This document shows positions 36,808 through 44,145 of a stretch of DNA of 64,000 bases, in pieces. The notes beneath the pieces were generated by a model. It ran no database searches and was not told the origin of the DNA. It saw only the letters and a list, made by a program, of their open reading frames with translations. Numbering within the stretch: position 1 is the first letter of the stretch; every line of letters starts with the position of its first letter. A program made the position numbers and the translations under genes. Source of the DNA: Pseudomonas fluorescens (GTDB lineage Bacteria; Pseudomonadota; Gammaproteobacteria; Pseudomonadales; Pseudomonadaceae); contig NZ_CP015637.1 of assembly GCF_001708445.1 (NCBI RefSeq), positions 5,023,001-5,087,000 of the forward strand, in the 5' to 3' direction.

Positions 36808-38199
36808 TCAGGGGCGTGCCCTGCTCAGGTCATGGGGGTGCTCATCCGGACCTATAGGTTCTGGCGGTCCTTCGAAAGGCGGCTCATCTGTCGGTGGTAC
36901 CGAGTCGACTTCAGGCTCAGGCTCAGGCTCAGCAGCAGCTGTCTGCATCTGCTCTTGCACCACTTGCTCATCGACCCGCGGGTCAAGTGCAGCCACCAGC
37001 GGCGAACTGGACATGCTGTCAGGCATGGCCACGTGCTGCAGGGGCGCATCATCGACCTGATGCAGGTTGGTCACGGCTTTAGGACGGATACGCCACACCA
37101 GGATCAACGCACACAGGCTGAAAAACGCGTACAGCATCTGACTGCCAAATAGTTTCATCACCACGCCAGCCAGCAACGGCCCGATACTGGCGCCGACCCC
37201 GTAGGTCACCAGCAACATGGCTGTCAGCGATACCCGCCGATCACCTTCAACGTGATCGTTGGAAAACGCCACCGCCAGCGGGTACAGACAGAACTGCACC
37301 AACGAACACAGGAACCCGGCCACGAACAGCACCTCCAACGGCACCTTGCTCAGGATGGCCAACGGTAATGCCGCAACCGCCAGGCACAGGGCGAAGCAGC
37401 GAATCAACAACGCACGATCATAGCGATCCGACAGCCAGCCCAACGGCCACTGCACCACCAAACCGGCAAAAATGCAGCTACCCATGAACAGACCCACCTG
37501 CTCGGTGGTCAGCCCCTGCTGGGACGCATACAGCGGCGCCAAGCCGTAGAACGAGCCAACGATCAGCCCCGCCCCCAGCACCGTACTCAACGACTGCGGT
37601 ACCCGCTTGATAAAGAAGCGCGGCTCCATCGGCGCCGGATGCAGCGGCGCCGGGTGAATACGCCGGGTCATGGCCACGGGTACCAGGCACAGGGCAAAGC
37701 ACAGCGCCACCAGCATCAATAGCTCAAGGCCGAGCTGGGGATGCATCACCAGGATCAGTTGGCCCAACACCAGGCCCAGGTAGGACGCGATCATATAGCC
37801 ACTGAACACCACGCCACGCTGCCTGGCGTCCGCCTGCTCGTTCAGCCAGCTTTCGATAACCATGTACTGGCACATCATCCCCAAGCCCACGATGACCCGC
37901 AGCACGATCCAGGCCGGCAGCCAGTCGATCAGGCCATGGCCCAGCACGGCTGCACCGACAATGCCCGCACAGGTGGCGTAGGCACGAATATGCCCCACCC
38001 GGCCAATCAGGCGATGCCCGATCTTGCCGCCCAGCACCAGGCCGAAATAGTTGGCTGCCATCAAGGCACCCACCCATAGGCTGTCGACATGGTCAGCCGC
38101 CAGGCGCAACGCGAGGTAAGTACTGAGCAGGCCGGAGCCGATCAGCATCATCAAGGAGGCGAAATAAAGGGCTCGAAAAGATTTCCAGATCTGGCGCAT
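36808..38199 (-). CDS. MFS transporter with a long acidic C-terminal tail
   Basis: A 463-residue major facilitator protein with about twelve hydrophobic segments; the MFS loop motif appears as GGKIGHRLIGRVGHIRA and again as GWLSDRYDRALLIR. It resembles YcaD-like/PA3350-region transporters; substrate unknown. The last about 70 residues are hydrophilic, rich in Glu and Pro (AAAEPEPEPEVDSVPPTDEP), unusual for the family and probably cytosolic and disordered. Convergent with flgZ. Confidence 0.85.
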   Translation of the reverse strand: MRQIWKSFRALYFASLMMLIGSGLLSTYLALRLAADHVDSLWVGALMAANYFGLVLGGKIGHRLIGRVGHIRAYATCAGIVGAAVLGHGLIDWLPAWIVLRVIVGLGMMCQYMVIESWLNEQADARQRGVVFSGYMIASYLGLVLGQLILVMHPQLGLELLMLVALCFALCLVPVAMTRRIHPAPLHPAPMEPRFFIKRVPQSLSTVLGAGLIVGSFYGLAPLYASQQGLTTEQVGLFMGSCIFAGLVVQWPLGWLSDRYDRALLIRCFALCLAVAALPLAILSKVPLEVLFVAGFLCSLVQFCLYPLAVAFSNDHVEGDRRVSLTAMLLVTYGVGASIGPLLAGVVMKLFGSQMLYAFFSLCALILVWRIRPKAVTNLHQVDDAPLQHVAMPDSMSSSPLVAALDPRVDEQVVQEQMQTAAAEPEPEPEVDSVPPTDEPPFEGPPEPIGPDEHPHDLSRARP

Positions 38200-38444
38200 C
38201 GGCGTTCCGAGCGGCTCCTTGCAGTGAGGGTCAGGGCTACCGGCATGATAGTCCTGGGTTGTTGGGTCCGGACAGGCGCTACGCGCTGTTTCCGAGGATT
38301 ATTTTGTTTAAATTGATTGGCAACAGCTCTGACGTTGCCGGGGGGCGTGCGAGGTACACCGTTAGCAAAAATACACGACGCACCTGCTGTGAACCTCGAT
38401 CAGCGGCAAGGTTCGACCTGAGTTTGAAAAGACTCTACGCGCAC

Positions 38445-38480
38445 AAAAAAGCCCCGCCAGCGTTCACTGTGCGGGGCTTT
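38445..38480 (-). terminator. Terminator of tRNA-Arg(CCT)
   Basis: AAAAAAGCCCCGC (38445-38457) pairs with GCGGGGCTTT (38471-38480); on the minus strand the U-run follows the stem just after the tRNA 3' end. Confidence 0.85.
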
Positions 38481-38485
38481 GAATC

Positions 38486-38562
38486 TGGTGTCCCAGGGCC
38501 GGTTCGAACGGCCAACCTTCCCCTTAGGAGGGGGATGCTCTATCCAATTGAGCTACTGGGAC
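38486..38562 (-). tRNA. tRNA-Arg (anticodon CCT)
   Basis: 77 nt including an encoded CCA. The acceptor GTCCCAG pairs with CTGGGAC; the anticodon loop is CTCCTAA with anticodon CCT (reads AGG); the T-arm has GGTTCGAAC within a GGCCG/CGGCC stem. No truncated integrase or attachment-site duplication is visible next to it. Confidence 0.95.
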
Positions 38563-38570
38563 AAATGACA

Positions 38571-38603
38571 GCCGTCGCAGCGATGGGCGCTGCGACGGAC
38601 GGC
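38571..38603. other. Inverted repeat upstream of tRNA-Arg(CCT)
   Basis: CCGTCGCAG and CTGCGACGG pair perfectly over 9 bp around an 11-nt loop. No T-run, so not a clear terminator. Function unknown. Confidence 0.4.
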
Positions 38604-38723
38604 GTGCATGTTAACGGCCAAGGTCGGATTTGTCATGTCGTCCGTGGGCTTTTTGAGTGTAGGCGCATGCCTGCCAGAAAGAGCAGGGTTTCGCCTCGTA
38701 AAACCAGGGTTGCCGAAGCCATC

Positions 38724-38767
38724 GTGCAAAATGCACTACCCCAAAATGCCAGCATTGCAATTTGCAA
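38724..38767 (+). promoter_or_regulatory. Tandem dyads, candidate enhancer (activator) sites
   Basis: GTGCA-AAA-TGCAC (38724-38736) and TTGCA-ATT-TGCAA (38755-38767) share a TGCA-N3-TGCA core and lie exactly 31 bp apart, about three helical turns. Their centres are about 118 and 87 bp upstream of the predicted sigma-54 start site, the usual place for bacterial enhancer-binding proteins. Confidence 0.5.
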
Positions 38768-38791
38768 CCCTCAGCCCCCTAAAAATAGCCT

Positions 38792-38804
38792 CAAACCATT
38801 GATT
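38792..38804 (-). promoter_or_regulatory. IHF site
   Basis: Minus strand AATCAATGGTTTG is a full match to the IHF consensus WATCAA-N4-TTR, in an A/T-rich stretch between the tandem dyads and the -24 element, as expected for a DNA bend at a sigma-54 promoter. Confidence 0.65.
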
Positions 38805-38821
38805 TAATTGAAATAATAGTT

Positions 38822-38837
38822 TGGCACGGCATCTGCA
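38822..38837 (+). promoter_or_regulatory. Sigma-54 promoter of the small-membrane-protein operon
   Basis: TGGCACGGCATCTGCA matches TGGCACG-N4-TTGCA with one mismatch (CTGC) and exact GG-N10-GC spacing. Start site near 38848, 37 nt before the first ATG. Confidence 0.75.
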
Positions 38838-38884
38838 ATACTTCTTCGACAAAATCCAATTTGGCCCAGTCACCGACGGAGAAC

Positions 38885-39121
38885 ATGACCATGAACAGTG
38901 CCCTTCTGTTAGCCCTCAATACCGTGGCCCTGGCCGTATTGGTGATGTTCCACTTCCAGCAGTCGCCGACTACCGACGACGACGCCAAGGTGAGCCAGGC
39001 CATTCCACACCACCTGCAGCAACGCCCGCAATTGGCAGTGATGACGGCCAACCCGCAATCACCGGCTCGCCTGGCCCAGAGCACACAGGCAGCACCTGCA
39101 TCCGAACACTGGGTATTCTGA
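38885..39121 (+). CDS. Small membrane-anchored protein of unknown function
   Basis: A 78-residue protein with one N-terminal hydrophobic segment (NSALLLALNTVALAVLVMF, about 4-22) and a polar Gln/Pro/Ala-rich tail ending ASEHWVF. It may be an uncleaved anchor with the tail in the periplasm. No family recognised. ATG 38885 follows GGAG by 4 bases; TTG/ATG alternatives lack a ribosome site. First of two genes behind the sigma-54 promoter. Confidence 0.72.
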   Translation: MTMNSALLLALNTVALAVLVMFHFQQSPTTDDDAKVSQAIPHHLQQRPQLAVMTANPQSPARLAQSTQAAPASEHWVF

Positions 39122-39131
39122 GGAAGCCTTC

Positions 39132-39311
39132 ATGTCCAAATCTGCCTGGCTGTTTCTGTGCCTGACCCTGGTAAGCGGGCTGCTTGGCCTGGAAACCTCC
39201 TCCCAAGACGGCCAAACCATCGCCTTCATCGCCAGCGCCATGTTCGCCGGATGCCTGGTTCTGACCCTGATTGTGGGCCGCCGGATCAAATTCGATCCCG
39301 TGCTGCGCTGA
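39132..39311 (+). CDS. Small two-segment membrane protein
   Basis: A 59-residue hydrophobic protein: SKSAWLFLCLTLVSGLLGL, a polar ETSSQDGQ turn, then TIAFIASAMFAGCLVLTLIVG and a basic end (RRIKFDPVLR). The layout loosely recalls DUF1328-type small membrane proteins, but I cannot assign it. It starts 10 bp after the previous gene and shares its transcript. AGGAAG lies before the ATG. Confidence 0.7.
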   Translation: MSKSAWLFLCLTLVSGLLGLETSSQDGQTIAFIASAMFAGCLVLTLIVGRRIKFDPVLR

Positions 39312-39705
39312 AGCATCGCTCGCCTGCGTTTCGCCCTACCTTATGTCGCCTCACCTAGTAAATCGGCAAATTGCCACTAGTCTTAAGATTAGGGGCAAAA
39401 GGCCACATTGCTATAGGATGTGCGCCCTCAAACCCTGTTGCGGCCTAGGCCTGCGGGAAGATCGCCGAATCTGATCTTCTGCAGGAAAGTTTTCCAACCA
39501 GTCCGCAAAAATGCAAATCAGTGCTGGCATAAAGCCTTTAGTCAGTTCAATATTTGTCACAGAATTGACGCCAAGGAACTGGCAAATCTGAGGCATGATG
39601 CGGCCTCTTTGCAATTCAGGTTGAACTTTGGTCGTGAGCCTTGTCTTAACACTCATCTTGCGGCCAATTCCAAAAACCGCTCCCCTGAACTAACCGGTTA
39701 AATAT
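39312..39705 (+). promoter_or_regulatory. Upstream region of amrZ
   Basis: 394 bp without a supportable gene. It holds a TATAGG -10-like hexamer near 39411, a CCTGC...AAGATC/GATCTT...GCAGG hairpin (about 39450-39485), and GAACTT (39623-39628) with TCTTA 15 bp later (39644), resembling an AlgU (sigma-22) promoter GAACTT-N16-TCTGA but one base short. amrZ is AlgU-dependent in P. aeruginosa, so the last site is plausible. Confidence 0.4.
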
Positions 39706-40032
39706 ATGCGCCCATTGAAACAGGCAATTTATTCCAGCCGTACGGCTGACAAGTTCGTCGTACGTCTGCCAGACGGAATGCGGGAACGCATTGCCGAGGT
39801 GGCTCGCAATCATCACCGCAGCATGAACTCCGAAATCATCGCGCGCCTGGAACAGAGCCTTATTCAGGAAGGTGCGTTGGGTGAAGAGTTGAGCATGCGC
39901 CTGGACAGCCCAGAGCTGTCACTGCACGAACGCGAACTGCTGCAGCGTTTCCGTCAGCTCTCCCACCGCCAGCAAAATGCTCTCGTCTCACTTATTGCAC
40001 ACGATGTCGAGGCGGCCGCAGAAGCCGACTGA
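39706..40032 (+). CDS. amrZ: Alginate and motility regulator AmrZ
   Basis: A 108-residue ribbon-helix-helix (Arc/MetJ) regulator. The DNA-binding strand and helices are in [40 protein letters not shown] (about 13-52); the C-terminal half ([28 protein letters not shown]) is the tetramerisation part of AmrZ. It represses fleQ and flagellar genes and regulates exopolysaccharide and c-di-GMP genes in Pseudomonas, fitting the flagellar content nearby. A terminator follows. Confidence 0.95.
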   Translation: MRPLKQAIYSSRTADKFVVRLPDGMRERIAEVARNHHRSMNSEIIARLEQSLIQEGALGEELSMRLDSPELSLHERELLQRFRQLSHRQQNALVSLIAHDVEAAAEAD

Positions 40033-40047
40033 TCTACCCCTGAAAGC

Positions 40048-40077
40048 CGAAGCCAGCCTTGTGCTGGCTTTTTTTTG
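40048..40077 (+). terminator. Terminator of amrZ
   Basis: AGCCAGC-CTTGT-GCTGGCT followed by eight T, about 18 bp after the stop. Confidence 0.92.
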
Positions 40078-40173
40078 CCTTGAATTTGGGAAGGGGATTA
40101 TTGCTGGAGCAAACTGGCTTGCGCTGGAAGGGGAACAAGCCCCCTCACTACAACAAGCCAGCCAGGAAGGCGA

Positions 40174-41616
40174 TCAAAGCAGGAAGATGGTTGCCAACCC
40201 CAGGAAGATGAAGAAACCACCACTGTCAGTCATGGCGGTAATCATCACGCTGGCGCCCATGGCAGGATCGCGCCCAAGGCGTGCCAGGGTCATGGGGATC
40301 AACACGCCCATGAGGGCAGCCAACAGCAGATTGAGGGTCATGGCGGCAGTCATCACCACCCCCAGGGACCAACTGCCATACAGCATGTAAGCCACAATAC
40401 CAATCACCCCGCCCCACACCACGCCGTTGATCAGCGCTACCGCCAGCTCCTTGCGCATCAGGCGTGAGGTATTGCCGGTGTTCACCTGGTCCAGCGCCAT
40501 GGCGCGCACGATCATGGTGATGGTCTGGTTGCCGGAGTTGCCGCCAATACCCGCTACGATCGGCATCAGTGCCGCCAAGGCCACCAATTTCTCGATAGAG
40601 CCTTCGAACAACCCGATCACCCTTGAAGCAATAAAAGCGGTAATCAGGTTGACGGCCAGCCAGGCCCAGCGGTTACGCAATGAACGCCAGACCGACGCAA
40701 AAATATCTTCCTCTTCACGCAGACCCGCCATGTTGAGGACTTCGGTTTCACTTTCCTCACGAATCAGGTCGACCATTTCATCGATGGTCAGACGACCGAT
40801 CAGCTTGCCGTTCTTGTCGACCACCGGGGCAGAGATCAAGTCGTAGCGCTCGAACGCCTGGGCTGCATCGTAGGCATCTTCGTCCGGATGGAAACTCACC
40901 GGGTCGCTGGCCATGACATCGGCCACTTTCTTCTCTGGGTCGTTGACCAGCAGGCGCTTGATCGGCAGCACCCCCTTGAGAATGCCTTCGTAGTCGACCA
41001 CGAAGAGCTTGTCGGTGTGGCCTGGCAGTTCTTTCAAGCGACGCAGATAACGCAATACCACTTCCAGGCTGACGTCTTCGCGGATGGTGACCATCTCGAA
41101 GTCCATCAGGGCGCCAACCTGATCCTCGTCATAGGACAACGCAGAGCGCACTCGCTCGCGTTGCTGGCCGTCGAGGGCCTCCATCAGCTCATGGACAACG
41201 TCACGGGGCAGCTCAGGCGCCAGGTCAGCCAGTTCGTCGGCGTCCATCTCCCTGGCTGCGGCCAGGAGCTCGTGATCGTCCATGTCGGCGATCAGGGTTT
41301 CGCGCACCGAATCGGATACTTCGAGGAGGATGTCGCCGTCGCGATCAGCCTTGACCAGTTGCCAGAGGGTCAGTCGATCGTCCAGCGGCAAGGCTTCAAG
41401 GATATAGGCGACGTCGGCAGAGTGCAGGTCATCGAGCTTGCGCTGCAATTCGACGAGGTTTTGCCGGTGAACCAGGTTTTCGACGCGGTCGTGATTCGGA
41501 CCTTCCTGGCGGTGCGTGAGGTCTTCGACCACGCGCTGGCGCTGCAGCAGCTCGATGACTTGAGCCAGGCGATCCTGCAGGCTTTCTTGTGTTTTCTTTA
41601 CTTCTACTTCGGTCAT
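40174..41616 (-). CDS. mgtE: Magnesium transporter MgtE
   Basis: A 480-residue Mg2+ channel. The cytosolic N domain (about 35-155, with DLAPELPRDVVHELMEALD), two CBS domains (about 160-290; SDPVSFHPDEDAYDAAQAFERYDLISAPVVD) and five C-terminal membrane segments (from about 310) including GGNSGNQTITMIVRAMAL are all present. ATG 41616 (MTEVEVKKTQ) is preferred to a frame opening 30 bases earlier. A structured minus-strand leader lies upstream. Confidence 0.94.
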   Translation of the reverse strand: MTEVEVKKTQESLQDRLAQVIELLQRQRVVEDLTHRQEGPNHDRVENLVHRQNLVELQRKLDDLHSADVAYILEALPLDDRLTLWQLVKADRDGDILLEVSDSVRETLIADMDDHELLAAAREMDADELADLAPELPRDVVHELMEALDGQQRERVRSALSYDEDQVGALMDFEMVTIREDVSLEVVLRYLRRLKELPGHTDKLFVVDYEGILKGVLPIKRLLVNDPEKKVADVMASDPVSFHPDEDAYDAAQAFERYDLISAPVVDKNGKLIGRLTIDEMVDLIREESETEVLNMAGLREEEDIFASVWRSLRNRWAWLAVNLITAFIASRVIGLFEGSIEKLVALAALMPIVAGIGGNSGNQTITMIVRAMALDQVNTGNTSRLMRKELAVALINGVVWGGVIGIVAYMLYGSWSLGVVMTAAMTLNLLLAALMGVLIPMTLARLGRDPAMGASVMITAMTDSGGFFIFLGLATIFLL

Positions 41617-41760
41617 AGGCGAACTCCACTCCCAGCAGCGGGGCACGCCGGAAGGATCAATCAGTCAATTCATGATTGGTAAAACGGGATACTGAGTAAC
41701 TACTGGGTAAGTCCATGGAGGTATTCCATAAGCCCCGGCGGGGCTGACGGGCGCAATGAT
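41617..41760 (-). promoter_or_regulatory. mgtE leader with two hairpins
   Basis: Upstream of mgtE the minus strand contains AGCCCCGCCGGGGCT (41745-41731, palindromic) and ATGGA-ATACC-TCCAT (41728-41714) in tandem. No gene is supportable in 41617-41921. Whether this is a metal-responsive leader is speculation based on the gene it precedes. Confidence 0.35.
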
Positions 41761-41921
41761 ACACCGCCCGGCCATTTTTAACGTCAAAAAACTGGAAAGA
41801 ACAAGCGCTTGCGAGTCAAAGCTCAGCATTAGCCGCATCTATGAACTGCGACGACGCAGCCCGGGAGGAAAACACATGGGGCTGGAGAAAAAGAACACAT
41901 TCCACATAAACCCCAGACGGC

Positions 41922-41950
41922 AAAAAGCCCGCACTAGGCGGGCTTTTTGT
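41922..41950 (-). terminator. Terminator after the tRNA-Arg(ACG) pair
   Basis: AAAAAGCCCGC and GCGGGCTTTTT pair around ACTAG; on the minus strand it follows the second tRNA gene. Confidence 0.88.
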
Positions 41951-41955
41951 TTGTA

Positions 41956-42032
41956 TGGTGCACTCGACAGGATTCGAACCTGTGACCGCTCGGTTCGTAG
42001 CCGAGTACTCTATCCAGCTGAGCTACGAGTGC
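41956..42032 (-). tRNA. tRNA-Arg (anticodon ACG), copy 1
   Basis: 77 nt with encoded CCA. Acceptor GCACTCG pairs with CGAGTGC; anticodon loop CTACGAA gives ACG, wobble-edited to ICG to read CGU/CGC/CGA. Sequence identical to the copy at 42105. Confidence 0.96.
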
Positions 42033-42104
42033 AGATTGTGTTTTTAGACCAGATCACAACTGGTTGAAGCCGAACCACCTGCATTACTGCAACTGACTCT
42101 TAAA

Positions 42105-42181
42105 TGGTGCACTCGACAGGATTCGAACCTGTGACCGCTCGGTTCGTAGCCGAGTACTCTATCCAGCTGAGCTACGAGTGC
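42105..42181 (-). tRNA. tRNA-Arg (anticodon ACG), copy 2
   Basis: An exact second copy of tRNA-Arg(ACG), 72 bp upstream of the first on the same strand; both probably come from one precursor with tRNA-Ser(GCT). Confidence 0.96.
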
Positions 42182-42289
42182 ATTTGCTGCCGCGCATTAT
42201 AGGCCGTTCAATCTCTATGTAAAGCGATTTTTTCGAGTAATTTCAACAACTTACCGATAAATCCAGATTGCAACGTACTAAGCAAATAA

Positions 42290-42382
42290 TGGCGGAGAAC
42301 GGGGGATTCGAACCCCCGACACCCTTTTGAGGTGTACTCCCTTAGCAGGGGAGCGCCTTCGGCCACTCGGCCAGCTCTCCGC
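42290..42382 (-). tRNA. tRNA-Ser (anticodon GCT)
   Basis: 93 nt with encoded CCA and the long variable arm of class II tRNAs (TACACCTCAAAAGGGTGTC). Anticodon loop CTGCTAA gives GCT (AGC/AGU). Lies between csrA and the tRNA-Arg pair, the usual Pseudomonas order. Confidence 0.96.
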
Positions 42383-42442
42383 AACACGGGGCGTATATTA
42401 ACCACGTTCATCCCCGTTTGCAAACATAAAAAACGATAAAAA

Positions 42443-42631
42443 TTAAAGGCTTGGTTCTTCGTCCTTCTCTTTCTTGATCCGCAGGTAGATTTCCTCGCGG
42501 TGGACCGCTACCTCTTTCGGAGCGTTAACCCCGATACGCACTTGATTGCCTTTGACGCCGAGCACGGTCACGGTGATTTCGCCATCACCAATAATCAGGC
42601 TTTCTGCGCAACGACGAGTCAGAATCAACAT
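42443..42631 (-). CDS. csrA: Carbon storage regulator CsrA/RsmA
   Basis: A 62-residue RNA-binding translational repressor: [35 protein letters not shown] with Arg in VHREEIY, the RNA-contact residues. It binds ANGGA motifs and is titrated by Gac-controlled small RNAs. ATG 42631 follows AGGAG. In pseudomonads this locus (lysC-rsmA-tRNA-Ser) is rsmA. Confidence 0.96.
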   Translation of the reverse strand: MLILTRRCAESLIIGDGEITVTVLGVKGNQVRIGVNAPKEVAVHREEIYLRIKKEKDEEPSL

Positions 42632-42762
42632 ACCTTTCTCCTCACGCATTTCAGTTCAGGAACAACAGTCTGCAAAAAAAAGGCATTCGACCTACAACCA
42701 AAAGGCCGTAGCCCTACCTGCCTAAGTATTGTCGAGCACAGGTAAAAGAACATGGGCCCGAC

Positions 42763-42793
42763 AAAAAAATGAAAGGCGCGGTAAACCGCGCCT
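42763..42793 (-). terminator. Terminator of lysC
   Basis: Minus strand GGCGCGG-TTTA-CCGCGCC followed by TTTCATTTTTTT, 14 bp after the lysC stop. Confidence 0.85.
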
Positions 42794-42806
42794 TCCTGGC
42801 ATTGCA

Positions 42807-44048
42807 TCACTCGCCCTGTCGGGCCGGAGCGTCCAGCTCAAAAGCGGTATGCAGTGCGCGTACAGCCAGTTCCAGGTACTTCTCTTCAATCACCACCGAG
42901 ACTTTGATTTCCGAGGTGGAGATCATCTGGATGTTGATGCTTTCCTTGGCCAGGGCCTCGAACATACGGCTGGCAACGCCGGCATGGGAACGCATGCCCA
43001 CACCTACGATCGACACCTTGGCGATCTTGGTATCGCCGACCACTTCACGCGCGCCGATCTCGCTCGCGGTGTTCTGCAGGATACGTTCGGCCGCATCGTA
43101 CTCGTTGCGGTGTACGGTGAAGGTGAAATCGGTGGTGTTATCGTGCGAAACGTTCTGCACGATCATATCGACTTCAATGTTCGCGCCGCTGATAGGCCCG
43201 AGGATCTTGAAAGCCACGCCCGGGGTGTCTGGCACGCCACGGATCGTCAGCTTGGCTTCATCGCGATTGAAGGCGATGCCGGAAATGATCGGCTGTTCCA
43301 TGGATTCCTCTTCATCAATAGTAATAAGGGTGCCCGGACCCTCTTTGAAGCTGTGCAATACGCGCAGCGGAACGTTGTACTTGCCGGCGAATTCCACCGC
43401 GCGGATCTGCAACACCTTGGAACCGAGGCTGGCCATTTCCAGCATCTCTTCGAAGGTGATCTTGTCCAGGCGCTGGGCCACGGACACCACGCGCGGATCG
43501 GTGGTGTAGACGCCATCCACATCGGTGTAGATCTGGCATTCGTCAGCCTTCAGGGCTGCGGCCAGCGCTACGCCGGTGGTATCGGAACCGCCACGCCCGA
43601 GGGTGGTGATGTTGCCCTGCTCGTCAACGCCCTGGAAACCGGCGACAACCACGACACGCCCTTCCTTCAGATCAGTACGGATCTTCTGATCGTCGATCTG
43701 CAGGATACGCGCCTTGGTGTGCGCGCTGTCGGTGAGGATGCGCACCTGGCTACCAGTGTAGGACACCGCCGGCACGCCACGCTTGTTCAGCGCCATGGCC
43801 AGCAACGCAATGGTGACCTGCTCGCCGGTGGACACGATCACATCCAGCTCACGCGGCAGTGGTTGTTGATCGCCACTGATTGCCTTGGCCAGATCGATCA
43901 GGCGATTGGTCTCGCCGCTCATGGCGGACAGCACCACCACCAGGTCATCGCCGGCATCGCGGAATTTCTTAACCTTGTCGGCAACCTGCTCGATTCTTTC
44001 GACAGAACCGACCGAGGTACCTCCAAATTTCTGTACGATCAAAGCCAT
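42807..44048 (-). CDS. lysC: Aspartate kinase
   Basis: A 413-residue aspartokinase, first step of Lys/Thr/Met synthesis. Kinase motifs ALIVQKFGGTSVGS and GRGGSDTTGVALAAAL are in the N-terminal 240 residues, followed by ACT-domain pairs (about 265-400; GVPDTPGVAFKILG). An in-frame ATG at 43301 (MEQPIISGIAF) has GAAGAGGA about 5 bases upstream and would yield a 164-residue regulatory beta subunit, as in alpha2beta2 aspartokinases. It lies downstream of alaS. Confidence 0.95.
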   Translation of the reverse strand: MALIVQKFGGTSVGSVERIEQVADKVKKFRDAGDDLVVVLSAMSGETNRLIDLAKAISGDQQPLPRELDVIVSTGEQVTIALLAMALNKRGVPAVSYTGSQVRILTDSAHTKARILQIDDQKIRTDLKEGRVVVVAGFQGVDEQGNITTLGRGGSDTTGVALAAALKADECQIYTDVDGVYTTDPRVVSVAQRLDKITFEEMLEMASLGSKVLQIRAVEFAGKYNVPLRVLHSFKEGPGTLITIDEEESMEQPIISGIAFNRDEAKLTIRGVPDTPGVAFKILGPISGANIEVDMIVQNVSHDNTTDFTFTVHRNEYDAAERILQNTASEIGAREVVGDTKIAKVSIVGVGMRSHAGVASRMFEALAKESINIQMISTSEIKVSVVIEEKYLELAVRALHTAFELDAPARQGE

Positions 44049-44110
44049 TTCTAAGCCGCCTCAGCCCGTAAAGGGGCGCCCAATAAACCAATCTTCCAGC
44101 AACCGAGCGA

Positions 44111-44131
44111 GCCCATGACTAGACCATGGGC
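44111..44131 (-). other. Inverted repeat between alaS and lysC
   Basis: GCCCATG and CATGGGC pair around a 7-nt loop in the 97-bp gap. No U-run, so it may be an mRNA-stability or attenuation hairpin; weak evidence. Confidence 0.35.
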
Positions 44132-44145
44132 CCGTTACCAGCGCC

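Noticed and set aside
38486..38600. tRNA-Arg(CCT) as an integration site
   Set aside because: No integrase, no duplicated tRNA 3' end and no mobile genes nearby within the window.
38259..38807. 182-codon frame overlapping tRNA-Arg(CCT)
   Set aside because: It runs across the tRNA and its terminator and has no recognisable content.
41756..42067. 103-codon frame overlapping tRNA-Arg(ACG)
   Set aside because: Overlaps the tRNA and its terminator; the translated tail is just the tRNA sequence.
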